Origin: Candidatus Binatia bacterium
GTDB taxonomy: Bacteria > Desulfobacterota > Binatia > UBA12015
DNA: 64,000 nucleotides
Assembly (NCBI GenBank): GCA_029243485.1
Contig: JAQWRY010000003.1
Span: 62,001-126,000 of the forward strand
Direction: 5' to 3'
Numbering within the stretch: the first letter of the stretch is position 1; each line of letters opens with the position of its first letter. The position numbers and the translations under genes are program-made. This document shows positions 44,031 through 51,799 of the stretch, piece after piece. Under the pieces are notes generated by a model. The model saw only the letters and a list, made by a program, of their open reading frames with translations, was not told the origin of the DNA and ran no database searches.

Positions 44031-45002
44031 TCAGGCGGTTGGCGGTAGGAGCAGCCGAAGGGCGCTCGGCCGGAACCGGATCTGCCAGTCGTCCGTCGCG
44101 GGGATCTCCTCCCCGTCGATCTGCGCCGTTGCAGGCGCCGGGAGCCTCACACGGAGCTCGCGGCAGCGTTGCGTCGTTTCTGGTTCGTAGGTGCGCAGTC
44201 CGCGGTTGTGATTCACGTGCCGGCGCCAAGCGGCGACGTACGCCTTCAGGTACTGGGCACGGCCACGAAACGCGTGCACACCGAGAGCACCGGGAGGCAC
44301 GCCCCCGGGCCCGCCGAATCGGAACTCCCCGGCGTACACCGGGCAGCTCGTGACGAGAAGGTTGTAAATCGGTCCTTCGGAGTGAACGCCGTCGAGCTCG
44401 GTTCGTGCCTTCACCTTCGCGTGGGCGATGCCCTGGAGCGCGGTGCTGGCGAGATAGAGCGGATAGCCGCCCAACGCGCCGTTGAGTCGTAGCTGGTCTC
44501 GAAGGCGGTTTCGCAGCCGGAGGATCGCGGCATCCATTCCCAGGGCAAACGATCCGACGAACGGGATTCCGTTCGCTTCGCCGACATCAATACGACGGCT
44601 GTGCTCCGAATCGATCGAGGCGAGCGTTCGACGCGCAGCGGTCGCGCCGTCCACCCGAACCGACAGGAGTCCGAAGGAACGCGCAACGTTGTTCGCGGTT
44701 CCGAGCGGGAGGATGGCGAGGTTGGGCCGCCTGTAGTCGGGGATCTCGAGGAGGCCGCGCGCGACGGTAGAGACGGTGCCATCGCCGCCGGCGGCGATGA
44801 CGACTCGGGTGCCGCGCGACTCGAGGAGGTCACGAATGCGAATCACATCCAGACCGTCGCCGCGGGTCTCGAGCGCTTCTCCGGGAAAGGTCTTGCCGAA
44901 GCCGCTCGTGCTGATCTCCCGAGCGAACGCCTCCCGACGTTCGGGATGGATCACCAGTACGGGCTCGTCGGCACCCCGGTATGCGAGGGTGGGCGCGGTC
45001 AC
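44031..45002 (-). CDS. Diacylglycerol kinase/lipid kinase family protein
   Basis: 323 residues from GTG 45002. DAGK/YegS-type catalytic domain: VVIAAGGDGTVSTVARGLLE, LAILPLGTANNVARSFGL (the GGDGT and PLGTxN signatures), and the C-terminal lobe with AQIDGEEIPATDDWQIRF. The family phosphorylates diacylglycerol, sphingosine or related lipids using ATP at the membrane. Its GTG start overlaps the stop of the HMG-CoA-synthase-like gene (GTGA), so the two are translated together; this suggests a polyisoprenoid- or lipid-related role, which is inference. Confidence 0.88.
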   Translation of the reverse strand: MTAPTLAYRGADEPVLVIHPERREAFAREISTSGFGKTFPGEALETRGDGLDVIRIRDLLESRGTRVVIAAGGDGTVSTVARGLLEIPDYRRPNLAILPLGTANNVARSFGLLSVRVDGATAARRTLASIDSEHSRRIDVGEANGIPFVGSFALGMDAAILRLRNRLRDQLRLNGALGGYPLYLASTALQGIAHAKVKARTELDGVHSEGPIYNLLVTSCPVYAGEFRFGGPGGVPPGALGVHAFRGRAQYLKAYVAAWRRHVNHNRGLRTYEPETTQRCRELRVRLPAPATAQIDGEEIPATDDWQIRFRPSALRLLLPPTA

Positions 45003-46498
45003 GCCTGCGGAACGAACTCGTAGTACTCGACTGCGAGATCCTGGAACGCGGGTTCGTGAGTCTCTCCGACCCGTGAGATGGCAAAGGTTCCCGGAACGGG
45101 TCCGGCGAGTCCGTCGACGCTGCGCCCGTCGTGTAGGGCTTCGTACTGCTCGCGGCTCAGATCGATCGCGCCGGTAAGAGCCTGACGAGCACCGATCCGT
45201 GCGGCCGCGGTGCGCCAGCGCGGGGCGGCGGCGAGGGGCATCGATTCCGCGGCGTCTCCGCTGCCGTACCCGACGGCGACCATGGGGTAGTCGTCGAGGT
45301 CGAGGTTGCGCTCGCACGCGTCTTCGAAGCCTGCGGCGATCCAGGCGGGCAGCGCGGCCGAATAGAGATTACCAAGGTCGCGCACGACGGCGTCGCCGAG
45401 GCTCATCTTGGCTTCGAGGAGTTCGCGGAACGAGGCTTTCTTTCGAAGAAGCGCGGCGATCGCGCTCGTAGCGGCGTACGGGTTCGTCGGGCCATCGGCG
45501 AGGAGTGTTCCGAAAAGGTCGGGCGACGATGTCGTTTCGCGGAGAACCTCGTCGTACTCGACGCCGGCTTCGTCGCACAGCGTGCGGAGCTCGTCGTGGT
45601 GGTGATCACCACGGGCGAGCCCGCGGGCGTAAAGGAACGACATCGCCTGTACCGGCATCTGCTGATAAGGCCGATGGAAGAACAGGGCTTTTACGTCGGC
45701 GTAGTAGCCGCCGGCCGAGACATCGAGGCGGCGGAGCATTTCTTCGACGGCCGTTACCGTGCCGTCGAGATACGAGAACGTCGAATAGGGGCCGCTGAAG
45801 ACCGGGAAGTCGGCGATCCGGTCACCGGTTCGGGCGTACTGGTCCTTCCAGTGCCGCGCGAAGGGCTTGCGGAAGTCGGGGCCCCGGTAGTCGGACGCGC
45901 TGCCGGACCTGTCGAGGTCTACCGTGAACAGCTCCGGGTCGTCTTCGATGAGGAAGGCGACTGCCCCGGCGCCTTGGGTCTGCTCTCCGGTGCTGCCGCG
46001 CTCGTACTCGGCGATGTCCGAGCAGACCACGATCGCCTGGCGGCCGGCCCCGTCGGTCCGCACATAACGCAGTGCGCTCTTGAGTGCGTAAACGCCGCCG
46101 AGGCAGGCGTGCTTGAACTCGGGCACTTCGAGGTGGCGTGACAGTCGATCCTTGCCGAGGCCCGCGAGAGCCCCGTCTACCATGCCGCGCACGATTACGG
46201 CTCCGGCCGCGTTGTCGGTGCTCGACTCGGTGCCGAGTCCGAGGAAGCCGACGCGCGAGGGATCGACGTCGTTCTCTTCGATCAGGCGCAGGACCGCGTT
46301 GGCGGCCATGGTGTAGACGTTCTCATGCGGGGCGGGGACGCGGAAGCTCTTGCCGACGACGGCCTGAACCTTGGGCCACGAGTTGTCGGTCCACTCACAC
46401 CACTGCTCCAGATCGACTCGGAAAGACGGCACGTAGAGACTCATTCCGCTGACGCCGGGCATGGCGCGGTTGGATTCGGCAGTCTGGCTGGACGTCAT
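44999..46498 (-). CDS. Hydroxymethylglutaryl-CoA synthase family protein
   Basis: 499 residues from ATG 46498 (MTSSQTAESNRAMPGVSGM); an upstream in-frame ATG at 46588 is less likely. Thiolase-superfamily condensing enzyme of the MvaS type: LGLGTESSTDNAAGA, catalytic Cys in KHACLGGVYALKSALRYV (~135), IVVCSDIAEYERGSTGEQTQ, His in ALFFHRPYQQMP (~250). It is ~110 residues longer than ordinary MvaS (~390), with an extra C-terminal part (VDGLAGPVPGTFAISRVGE). Catalyses acetoacetyl-CoA plus acetyl-CoA condensation, or a beta-branching variant. Divergent from the MFS gene. Confidence 0.85.
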   Translation of the reverse strand: MTSSQTAESNRAMPGVSGMSLYVPSFRVDLEQWCEWTDNSWPKVQAVVGKSFRVPAPHENVYTMAANAVLRLIEENDVDPSRVGFLGLGTESSTDNAAGAVIVRGMVDGALAGLGKDRLSRHLEVPEFKHACLGGVYALKSALRYVRTDGAGRQAIVVCSDIAEYERGSTGEQTQGAGAVAFLIEDDPELFTVDLDRSGSASDYRGPDFRKPFARHWKDQYARTGDRIADFPVFSGPYSTFSYLDGTVTAVEEMLRRLDVSAGGYYADVKALFFHRPYQQMPVQAMSFLYARGLARGDHHHDELRTLCDEAGVEYDEVLRETTSSPDLFGTLLADGPTNPYAATSAIAALLRKKASFRELLEAKMSLGDAVVRDLGNLYSAALPAWIAAGFEDACERNLDLDDYPMVAVGYGSGDAAESMPLAAAPRWRTAAARIGARQALTGAIDLSREQYEALHDGRSVDGLAGPVPGTFAISRVGETHEPAFQDLAVEYYEFVPQA

Positions 46499-46591
46499 GA
46501 TCTTGGTTCCCCTTCGGGTAGACGACGGTGGTGTGACCTGCTCCGTCGAGTCCATACCCAAGGTAGCACGGCCCTTTCCGCCCGCCACCGA

Positions 46592-46606
46592 AACAGGTGT
46601 TCTGTT
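46592..46606. promoter_or_regulatory. Small inverted repeat between divergent genes
   Basis: AACAG, five bases, CTGTT: a perfect 5-5-5 inverted repeat in the 146-base gap between the HMG-CoA-synthase-like and MFS genes; a 10-base palindrome ACCGTACGGT lies at 46629-46638. Either could be a repressor site. Evidence is weak and short. Confidence 0.25.
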
Positions 46607-46644
46607 GTCCTTAGGTAGGCCTGCGGGTACCGTACGGTGCGGAT

Positions 46645-48036
46645 GTGGCAGTCACTCGATCAGCTGTTCTTCGCATGACGTCACCGCCCGCGCCCAATCG
46701 TACGCGGAAGTTGGGCTGGGGGTTGCTCACTCTCTATGGCCTGCCGGGCATGGGAGTGAACTTTCTCTACTGCCTGGTTCTCATCCTGTACATGAAGTTC
46801 GCTACTGACGTCCTCGGCCTTGCGGCGGGGGTGGTCGGTCTCATCTTTTTCGCCTCGCGGATCTGGGATGGGGTTTCCGACCCGCTCATCGGTAGCCTGA
46901 GTGATCGCACGTCGTCCCGGCTCGGACGACGGAAGACATGGATGCTCGCGTCGGCGATTCCGCTCGCGGGCGCTGCCCTCGCCATGTGGGCCCCGCCGCG
47001 CTCGCTCGAAGGGGTGGGGCTCACGGTCTGGGTCGGCGTTTCGGTGGTACTCTTCTACACGGCGTACACGCTGTTCGACGTCCCACAGATGGCCCTGGGT
47101 GCGGAACTCACCGAGGAGCCGAAGGAGAGGATCCGCGTCTTCGGCGCGCGTCAGATCTTACGAACAGTCGGGCTGTTCGTGGCGGGTGCGCTTGGCGCCG
47201 CGCTCTTGCAGGACGCGGTGAATCCGCGCGAGGTCGCGTTCTGGATGGTGCTCGTCGCCGGCGCCGCGACGGTCGTGCTCATCGTCTGGGCCGTTCTCGC
47301 GCTTCCGGCGGAGAGAGCGGACTACGCAAATCGCGGTGGCAGCGATCTCCGTCGCTCGTTGCGGGACGTGTGGACGAATCCGCACGCTCGGCTTCTGCTC
47401 CTGGTCTATTTTCTCGACCAGCTCGGAACCGGCAGCATCGGGACGCTGGCTCCGTACGCCGTGACGTACGTGGTGAAGGAGCCGAGCCTCCTCAGCAAGA
47501 TGCTCATCGCCTACATGGTCCCGGCCCTCGTCTCGATTCCGGCCTGGGTCTGGTTGGGCTCCCGTTTCCCGAAGCGCGATTTGTGGCTCGTGGCGATGGG
47601 GCTCACGGGGCTGGGCTTCGGCGGACTGTTCTTCCTGCACGAGGGAAGCATCGGCTTGATGCTCGGGTCCGCGCTCGTTGCGGGCGTGGGGAGTGGCTGT
47701 GGGAGCACTGTGGGCTACGCGCTCAAGGCCGACGTGATCGATGTGGACGAGTACCGCACGGGCGAACGCAAGGAGGGCGCGTACTTTGCGGCGTGGAACT
47801 TCGTCGGAAAGCTGGCGGGCGGCGTCATGGTAGGCACCGTCGGTGTCACGCTGCAGGTGGTGGGGTTCGAGCCGAACGCGGAGCAGTCGGAGGGTACGAA
47901 GTTCGCGATTCGCTTCCTGATGGGCGGCGTTCCGTTCCTGCTGTTTTTCGTGGGGCTCTGGTTTTTCCGCAGCTTCTCGCTGACGGAGGCCGAGCACGCC
48001 GCAATTCTCGAGGAGATGCGCGGGCGCTCGGCCTAG
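46645..48036 (+). CDS. MFS transporter, glycoside-pentoside-hexuronide (GPH) type
   Basis: 463 residues, about 12 membrane segments. The cytoplasmic loop signature is RIWDGVSDPLIGSLSDRTSSRLGRRKTW (MelB-like D-PxxG-xxxD-R/T pattern), and a second half begins after FLDQLGTGSIGTL. GPH-type symporters take up sugars and other small polar compounds with Na+ or H+; many environmental MFS-2 relatives transport lipid-like or steroid compounds. Starts at GTG 46645 or ATG 46675. Convergent with the SDR at 48053. Confidence 0.85.
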   Translation: MAVTRSAVLRMTSPPAPNRTRKLGWGLLTLYGLPGMGVNFLYCLVLILYMKFATDVLGLAAGVVGLIFFASRIWDGVSDPLIGSLSDRTSSRLGRRKTWMLASAIPLAGAALAMWAPPRSLEGVGLTVWVGVSVVLFYTAYTLFDVPQMALGAELTEEPKERIRVFGARQILRTVGLFVAGALGAALLQDAVNPREVAFWMVLVAGAATVVLIVWAVLALPAERADYANRGGSDLRRSLRDVWTNPHARLLLLVYFLDQLGTGSIGTLAPYAVTYVVKEPSLLSKMLIAYMVPALVSIPAWVWLGSRFPKRDLWLVAMGLTGLGFGGLFFLHEGSIGLMLGSALVAGVGSGCGSTVGYALKADVIDVDEYRTGERKEGAYFAAWNFVGKLAGGVMVGTVGVTLQVVGFEPNAEQSEGTKFAIRFLMGGVPFLLFFVGLWFFRSFSLTEAEHAAILEEMRGRSA

Positions 48037-48052
48037 GCAGCGTTTCGGTGCA

Positions 48053-48817
48053 CTAGAAGTCGTCCGGACGGAGCATGGCGTCGTGGCCTCCGTCGACGAA
48101 CACGACGGAGCCGCACATGAAGTCGGCCTTCGGGCTCAGCATGAACGTGATGACGTTCGCTAGCTGCTCGGGAACGCCCATGGATCCCGTCGGGATCGTG
48201 TCGCCGAATCCCTTGATCGCGGCGCCGAGTTTTTCGTCGGCCATCACGTGATCCGTGAGAGGGGTTCTGGTTATTCCCGGGGCGACCGCGTTCATGCGGA
48301 CGCCGTCCTTCGCGAATGCCGTGGAGTTGCGACGCATCCACCGCGTGACCGCGAGCTTGGAGCCGCCGTATGCGTTCTGGCCGTCACCGACTTCGTCCGC
48401 GCGAGCCGTGGCGGCGGTCTCGTCGCCGGAGAGGCACTTTTCGACGTACTCGGCATCGCAACCCATCGGGGCGGAGTTCGACGAGATCAGGACCATGCAG
48501 CCCTTCTTCTTGGCGAGGAGCGGCTTCATCGCCTCTACGAGCACCGTCGTTCCGAAGTAGTTGATCTTCGTGACGAGCGAGGGTGGCGAGACCGAGGGGC
48601 CGACGCCGGCGCACGGAACGAAGCCGTCGAGGCCGTCCGGTGCCCTAGCGCGAATTCCGTCGATCGCCGCCTGGCGACCCTTCGGAGTCGAGAGGTCCGC
48701 AATGATGTCCGCGTCCTTGATGTCGACCACGATGACCTGATGCCCGGCGTCGCCGAGTTGCTTCCGGACCGCGGCGCCGATCCCGGTCGCCCCGCCCGTC
48801 ATTGCGAATGTGCCCAT
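48053..48817 (-). CDS. SDR family oxidoreductase
   Basis: 254 residues. Rossmann start TFAMTGGATGIGAAVRKQLG, VDIKDADII (Asp after strand 2), CAGVGPS instead of the usual NNAG, Ser in LISSNSAPMG, catalytic NAYGGSK and the C-terminal CGSVVFVDGGHDA. The long insert between Ser and Tyr (CLSGDETAATARADEVGDGQ) resembles 3-alpha-hydroxysteroid dehydrogenase-type SDRs. Single gene; it ends 17 bases after the MFS gene on the opposite strand. Confidence 0.87.
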   Translation of the reverse strand: MGTFAMTGGATGIGAAVRKQLGDAGHQVIVVDIKDADIIADLSTPKGRQAAIDGIRARAPDGLDGFVPCAGVGPSVSPPSLVTKINYFGTTVLVEAMKPLLAKKKGCMVLISSNSAPMGCDAEYVEKCLSGDETAATARADEVGDGQNAYGGSKLAVTRWMRRNSTAFAKDGVRMNAVAPGITRTPLTDHVMADEKLGAAIKGFGDTIPTGSMGVPEQLANVITFMLSPKADFMCGSVVFVDGGHDAMLRPDDF

Positions 48818-49012
48818 AGCGAGTTCCCTCCTGGTTGGAATTGGTCCGGGTCGTATAGCCCAGGATCGCGCCGGGCCCCAGCGGAGGGTTGATCAGTGCT
48901 TGACGCACCGAGGCCCCCGGGTGTGGCTCGACGGCCATGCACGGCCCGAAGACGCTCCGGCCCGACACCACCCCCTGTGTCAGTGAGAGCGCTCGGCCGG
49001 CCAGAGTCTCCG

Positions 49013-50185
49013 TCAGTAGCTCTTGGGTAGACCGAGTACGTGCTCGGCGACGTAGTTCAGTGCCATCTCCTGTGAGATGGGGGCGAGGCGCATGAGCCGT
49101 GCCTCACGCCAGTAGCGCTCGATGTTGTACTCCTTGGCGTATCCGAAGCCCCCGTGGGTTTGTAGCGCCCGATCCGCAGCGCGAAACCCGGCCTCGGCGG
49201 CTCGGAACTTGGCCATGTTCGTAAGTGCCCCAACGTCGGGTTGCCCGTTGTCGTACGCCCAGGCCGCGCGCTGCCAGAGCAGGTCGGCCGCTTCGAGTTC
49301 CGAATGGGAATCGGCGAGCGGATGCGCGACCGCCTGGTTCTTGCCGATAGGCCGATCGAAGACGATGCGCTCATTGGCGTAACGAGCGGCGCACTCGATC
49401 GATCGACGGCCGATCCCGACTGCCTCGGCGGCAATGACGATCCGCTCGGGATTGATGCCGTCGAGGATGTGGTAGAACCCGCGCCCCACTTCTCCGACGA
49501 TGTCGTTGGACGATACGGGAAGGTCGCGGATGAATACCTCGTTCGAGTTCACCGCGTTGCGGCCGAGCTTGTCGATCTCCTTAATGTCGACGTGGTTCGG
49601 GTCCATGTCGGCGAGAAAGAGCGTCATGCCGTCGAAGGGGCGCTTGCCTTCTTCGCGGGGGGTGGTGCGTGCGAGGAGGAGAATCTTCTGCGCCTGCTGC
49701 GCTTTGGTGTTCCAGACCTTCTTGCCGTTCACTATCCAGCGATCGCCGTCGCGGACCGCGCTCGTGCGGATGCGTGAGGTGTCTGTTCCGGCGTCGTCCT
49801 CGGTGACACCGAACGAGACGTGGAGTTCGCCGGTCGCGGTGGGCGGCAGGTACTTCTGCTTCATCTCGTCGGAGCCGTGATGGATGACCGGGGCCATCCC
49901 GAAGATCGATAGGTGGAGAGTCGACGCGGCATTCATCGCGCCCCCACTCGAGGCGACCGCGCGCAAGAGGGTGCCGGCGGCCTGCACGCCGAGCCCCGCG
50001 CCGCCGTACTCGGTGGGAACGAGAACCCCGATCCAGCCGTTCTGGGCAAAGGCGTCGTAGTACTCCCACGGGAACTCGTGCTGTGAATCGTGGACCCGCC
50101 AGTAGTCGTCGTCGAAGTTCTCAGCGAGGCGGCGCGCCTCGCGATCGATGCGGTCGAGTTCCTCGTTGCTGCCGAAATCCATCAT
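49013..50185 (-). CDS. Acyl-CoA dehydrogenase family protein
   Basis: 390 residues. N-terminal NGWIGVLVPTEYGGAGLGVQ, FAD region FGVTEDDAGTDTSRIRTSAV and VNGKKVWNTKAQQAQKILLL, middle GYHILDGINPERIVIAAEAV, C-terminal FRAADRALQTHGGFGYAKEY with Gly-rich FAD contact. It resembles the cyclohexanecarboxyl-CoA/isovaleryl-CoA type. It lies 39 bases behind the membrane protein gene at 50225 and probably ends that unit, though the fit of an acyl-CoA dehydrogenase with these neighbours is unclear. Confidence 0.9.
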   Translation of the reverse strand: MMDFGSNEELDRIDREARRLAENFDDDYWRVHDSQHEFPWEYYDAFAQNGWIGVLVPTEYGGAGLGVQAAGTLLRAVASSGGAMNAASTLHLSIFGMAPVIHHGSDEMKQKYLPPTATGELHVSFGVTEDDAGTDTSRIRTSAVRDGDRWIVNGKKVWNTKAQQAQKILLLARTTPREEGKRPFDGMTLFLADMDPNHVDIKEIDKLGRNAVNSNEVFIRDLPVSSNDIVGEVGRGFYHILDGINPERIVIAAEAVGIGRRSIECAARYANERIVFDRPIGKNQAVAHPLADSHSELEAADLLWQRAAWAYDNGQPDVGALTNMAKFRAAEAGFRAADRALQTHGGFGYAKEYNIERYWREARLMRLAPISQEMALNYVAEHVLGLPKSY

Positions 50186-50224
50186 CGGAGCATAGCGGCG
50201 GACGGGTGTCCGGGGCCAGACGTT

Positions 50225-51790
50225 CTATTGGCAGCGCAGGAAGCCGTCGTTGTTCATGAAGCCGCGCTTGCAGTGCTGCATCGCTCCGGTTTCGCGCCAT
50301 TCCCCCCCGCGCGTGCGGCATTCGCACAGCAGCAGGGTGCCGTCCCAGGTGCAGTTTCGGCAGGTGGCGTAGTACGATCCCTGCGGTCCGCAGTTCACGT
50401 GACACGGGGATTCCTTCAAGTGGCGGTGGTAGTCGATGTGCATCGCGTTCAGGCGCGCCAGCCCGTGGACCGAAGCGGCGGCTAGGGCGAGGCCGAGAAG
50501 AAAGCCGAAGAAGCGTGGGCTCCGACGACCCCACAGGAGGAACCCCCATCCTCCTAGAAGCGTGATCGGTACGGCGGGGTACGTGTAGGCGTCCCAGTCG
50601 GAGTACTGGCCGAAGAGAGGGTCGAGGACGAGCAGGAACGCGAAGTGCCCGGCGGCGATCGAGCCCAGGACCAATACCCGGAGATCGATCTTGCGCCAAT
50701 CGCGAACGAGCTCCGAGCTGGTGCAGACGGCGAAGAGCAGAAGGCCGATCCCGTCCACGAGCAGCAGGAGATGGAGCATCTCGTTGAGGTGCGGCCAACT
50801 CAGCATGTAATCCAGCGGCAGTAGGCAGCTTGCGTCTTGATAGCCCCAAGAGCAGCTCGCGGCCTCGGAGGCTTCGGCGTACCAGGGGCCCCACGCGAGC
50901 GGGTAGCCGTGGCCGGGCACCGTTGCGAAGATTGCCGCGGCGAGCGTCAGAAGGCACGGCCGCCATACGTGTTGGATCCCGCTGTCGCGTCGGACCCGGT
51001 CGAACAGAAGGAAGAGCGCAGACGGCGCGAGCAGGATGAGCCCAATGTAGAAGAACGGACCGACCCCGACGATCAGCAATGGCCAGAGGATTTGGGTGCG
51101 GCCCTCCAGTACGCGAAACGCGAGCCACAGGTAGATGCCGGTGACGGCGAGTGGCACGGGATAGATGTCCAGGTAGCCGACGGAGATCTGCAAGACGCCG
51201 AAGGAGCTCCACACGAGGAGTGTCAGCGCGATGGCTTCGCCGCGCGTCTTGGCGAGCAGGCGGGCGCAGCCTGCGAAGGCCGTGAGTGCAACGGCGCCGA
51301 GGAGCACGTTCACGCCGCGCGCGAACTGTTCGGCGGTGAGAGGTGGCACGAGCACGGTCGACAGCAGCCGATAGGTGCGGATGCTCAGGTACCACCGCGG
51401 ATTGTACTGGAACCCGGGCTGACTCGATCCGAAGAGGAACTCCGCCGAGTCGACGGCGTGAGGTTCCTGCGGAAAGAAGATGCTCATCGCGAGAAGGGCG
51501 AAGAACAGGAGGGCGAAGCCGCCGAGGATCTGTCCGCGCGAGAGCGGGGTGAGTGGTTGTTGGAACTGCGGGCGGCGCCAGGCCAACGCGGCGGCGAGCG
51601 GCAACAGTAAGACGAGCGCTGCACCGATCCAGGGGAGAGACGGGCGCCGATGGAGGTGGGCGAAGCTCCACGTGATCGAAAGCGCGGGCTCGGCGAAATG
51701 TAGGAACAGATAGGCGCCGAACCCGACCGCCAGGATCGACGAGATGATCAGGTTGGAACGATCCTGGAGCTTCGCCGGGTCTCGAGCCAT
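50225..51790 (-). CDS. Polytopic glycosyltransferase-like protein with C-terminal cyanovirin-like tail
   Basis: 521 residues. About 11-12 membrane segments from residue ~14 to ~450, with a periplasmic-type loop PHAVDSAEFLFG that recalls GT-C enzymes; the exact family is not identified. The last ~59 residues hold eight Cys and read as one CVNH (cyanovirin-N) half-repeat: YYATCRNCTWDGTLLLCECR, GGEWRETGAMQHC, NNDGFLRC match the usual C-x-N-x-DG-x-L-x-C ... W ... NNDGxL pattern. CVNH domains bind mannose-type glycans. Cytoplasmic N-terminus and periplasmic tail are inferred. It is 9 bases behind the DUF3604 gene. Confidence 0.75.
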   Translation of the reverse strand: MARDPAKLQDRSNLIISSILAVGFGAYLFLHFAEPALSITWSFAHLHRRPSLPWIGAALVLLLPLAAALAWRRPQFQQPLTPLSRGQILGGFALLFFALLAMSIFFPQEPHAVDSAEFLFGSSQPGFQYNPRWYLSIRTYRLLSTVLVPPLTAEQFARGVNVLLGAVALTAFAGCARLLAKTRGEAIALTLLVWSSFGVLQISVGYLDIYPVPLAVTGIYLWLAFRVLEGRTQILWPLLIVGVGPFFYIGLILLAPSALFLLFDRVRRDSGIQHVWRPCLLTLAAAIFATVPGHGYPLAWGPWYAEASEAASCSWGYQDASCLLPLDYMLSWPHLNEMLHLLLLVDGIGLLLFAVCTSSELVRDWRKIDLRVLVLGSIAAGHFAFLLVLDPLFGQYSDWDAYTYPAVPITLLGGWGFLLWGRRSPRFFGFLLGLALAAASVHGLARLNAMHIDYHRHLKESPCHVNCGPQGSYYATCRNCTWDGTLLLCECRTRGGEWRETGAMQHCKRGFMNNDGFLRCQ

Positions 51791-51799
51791 CGGAGAGCC

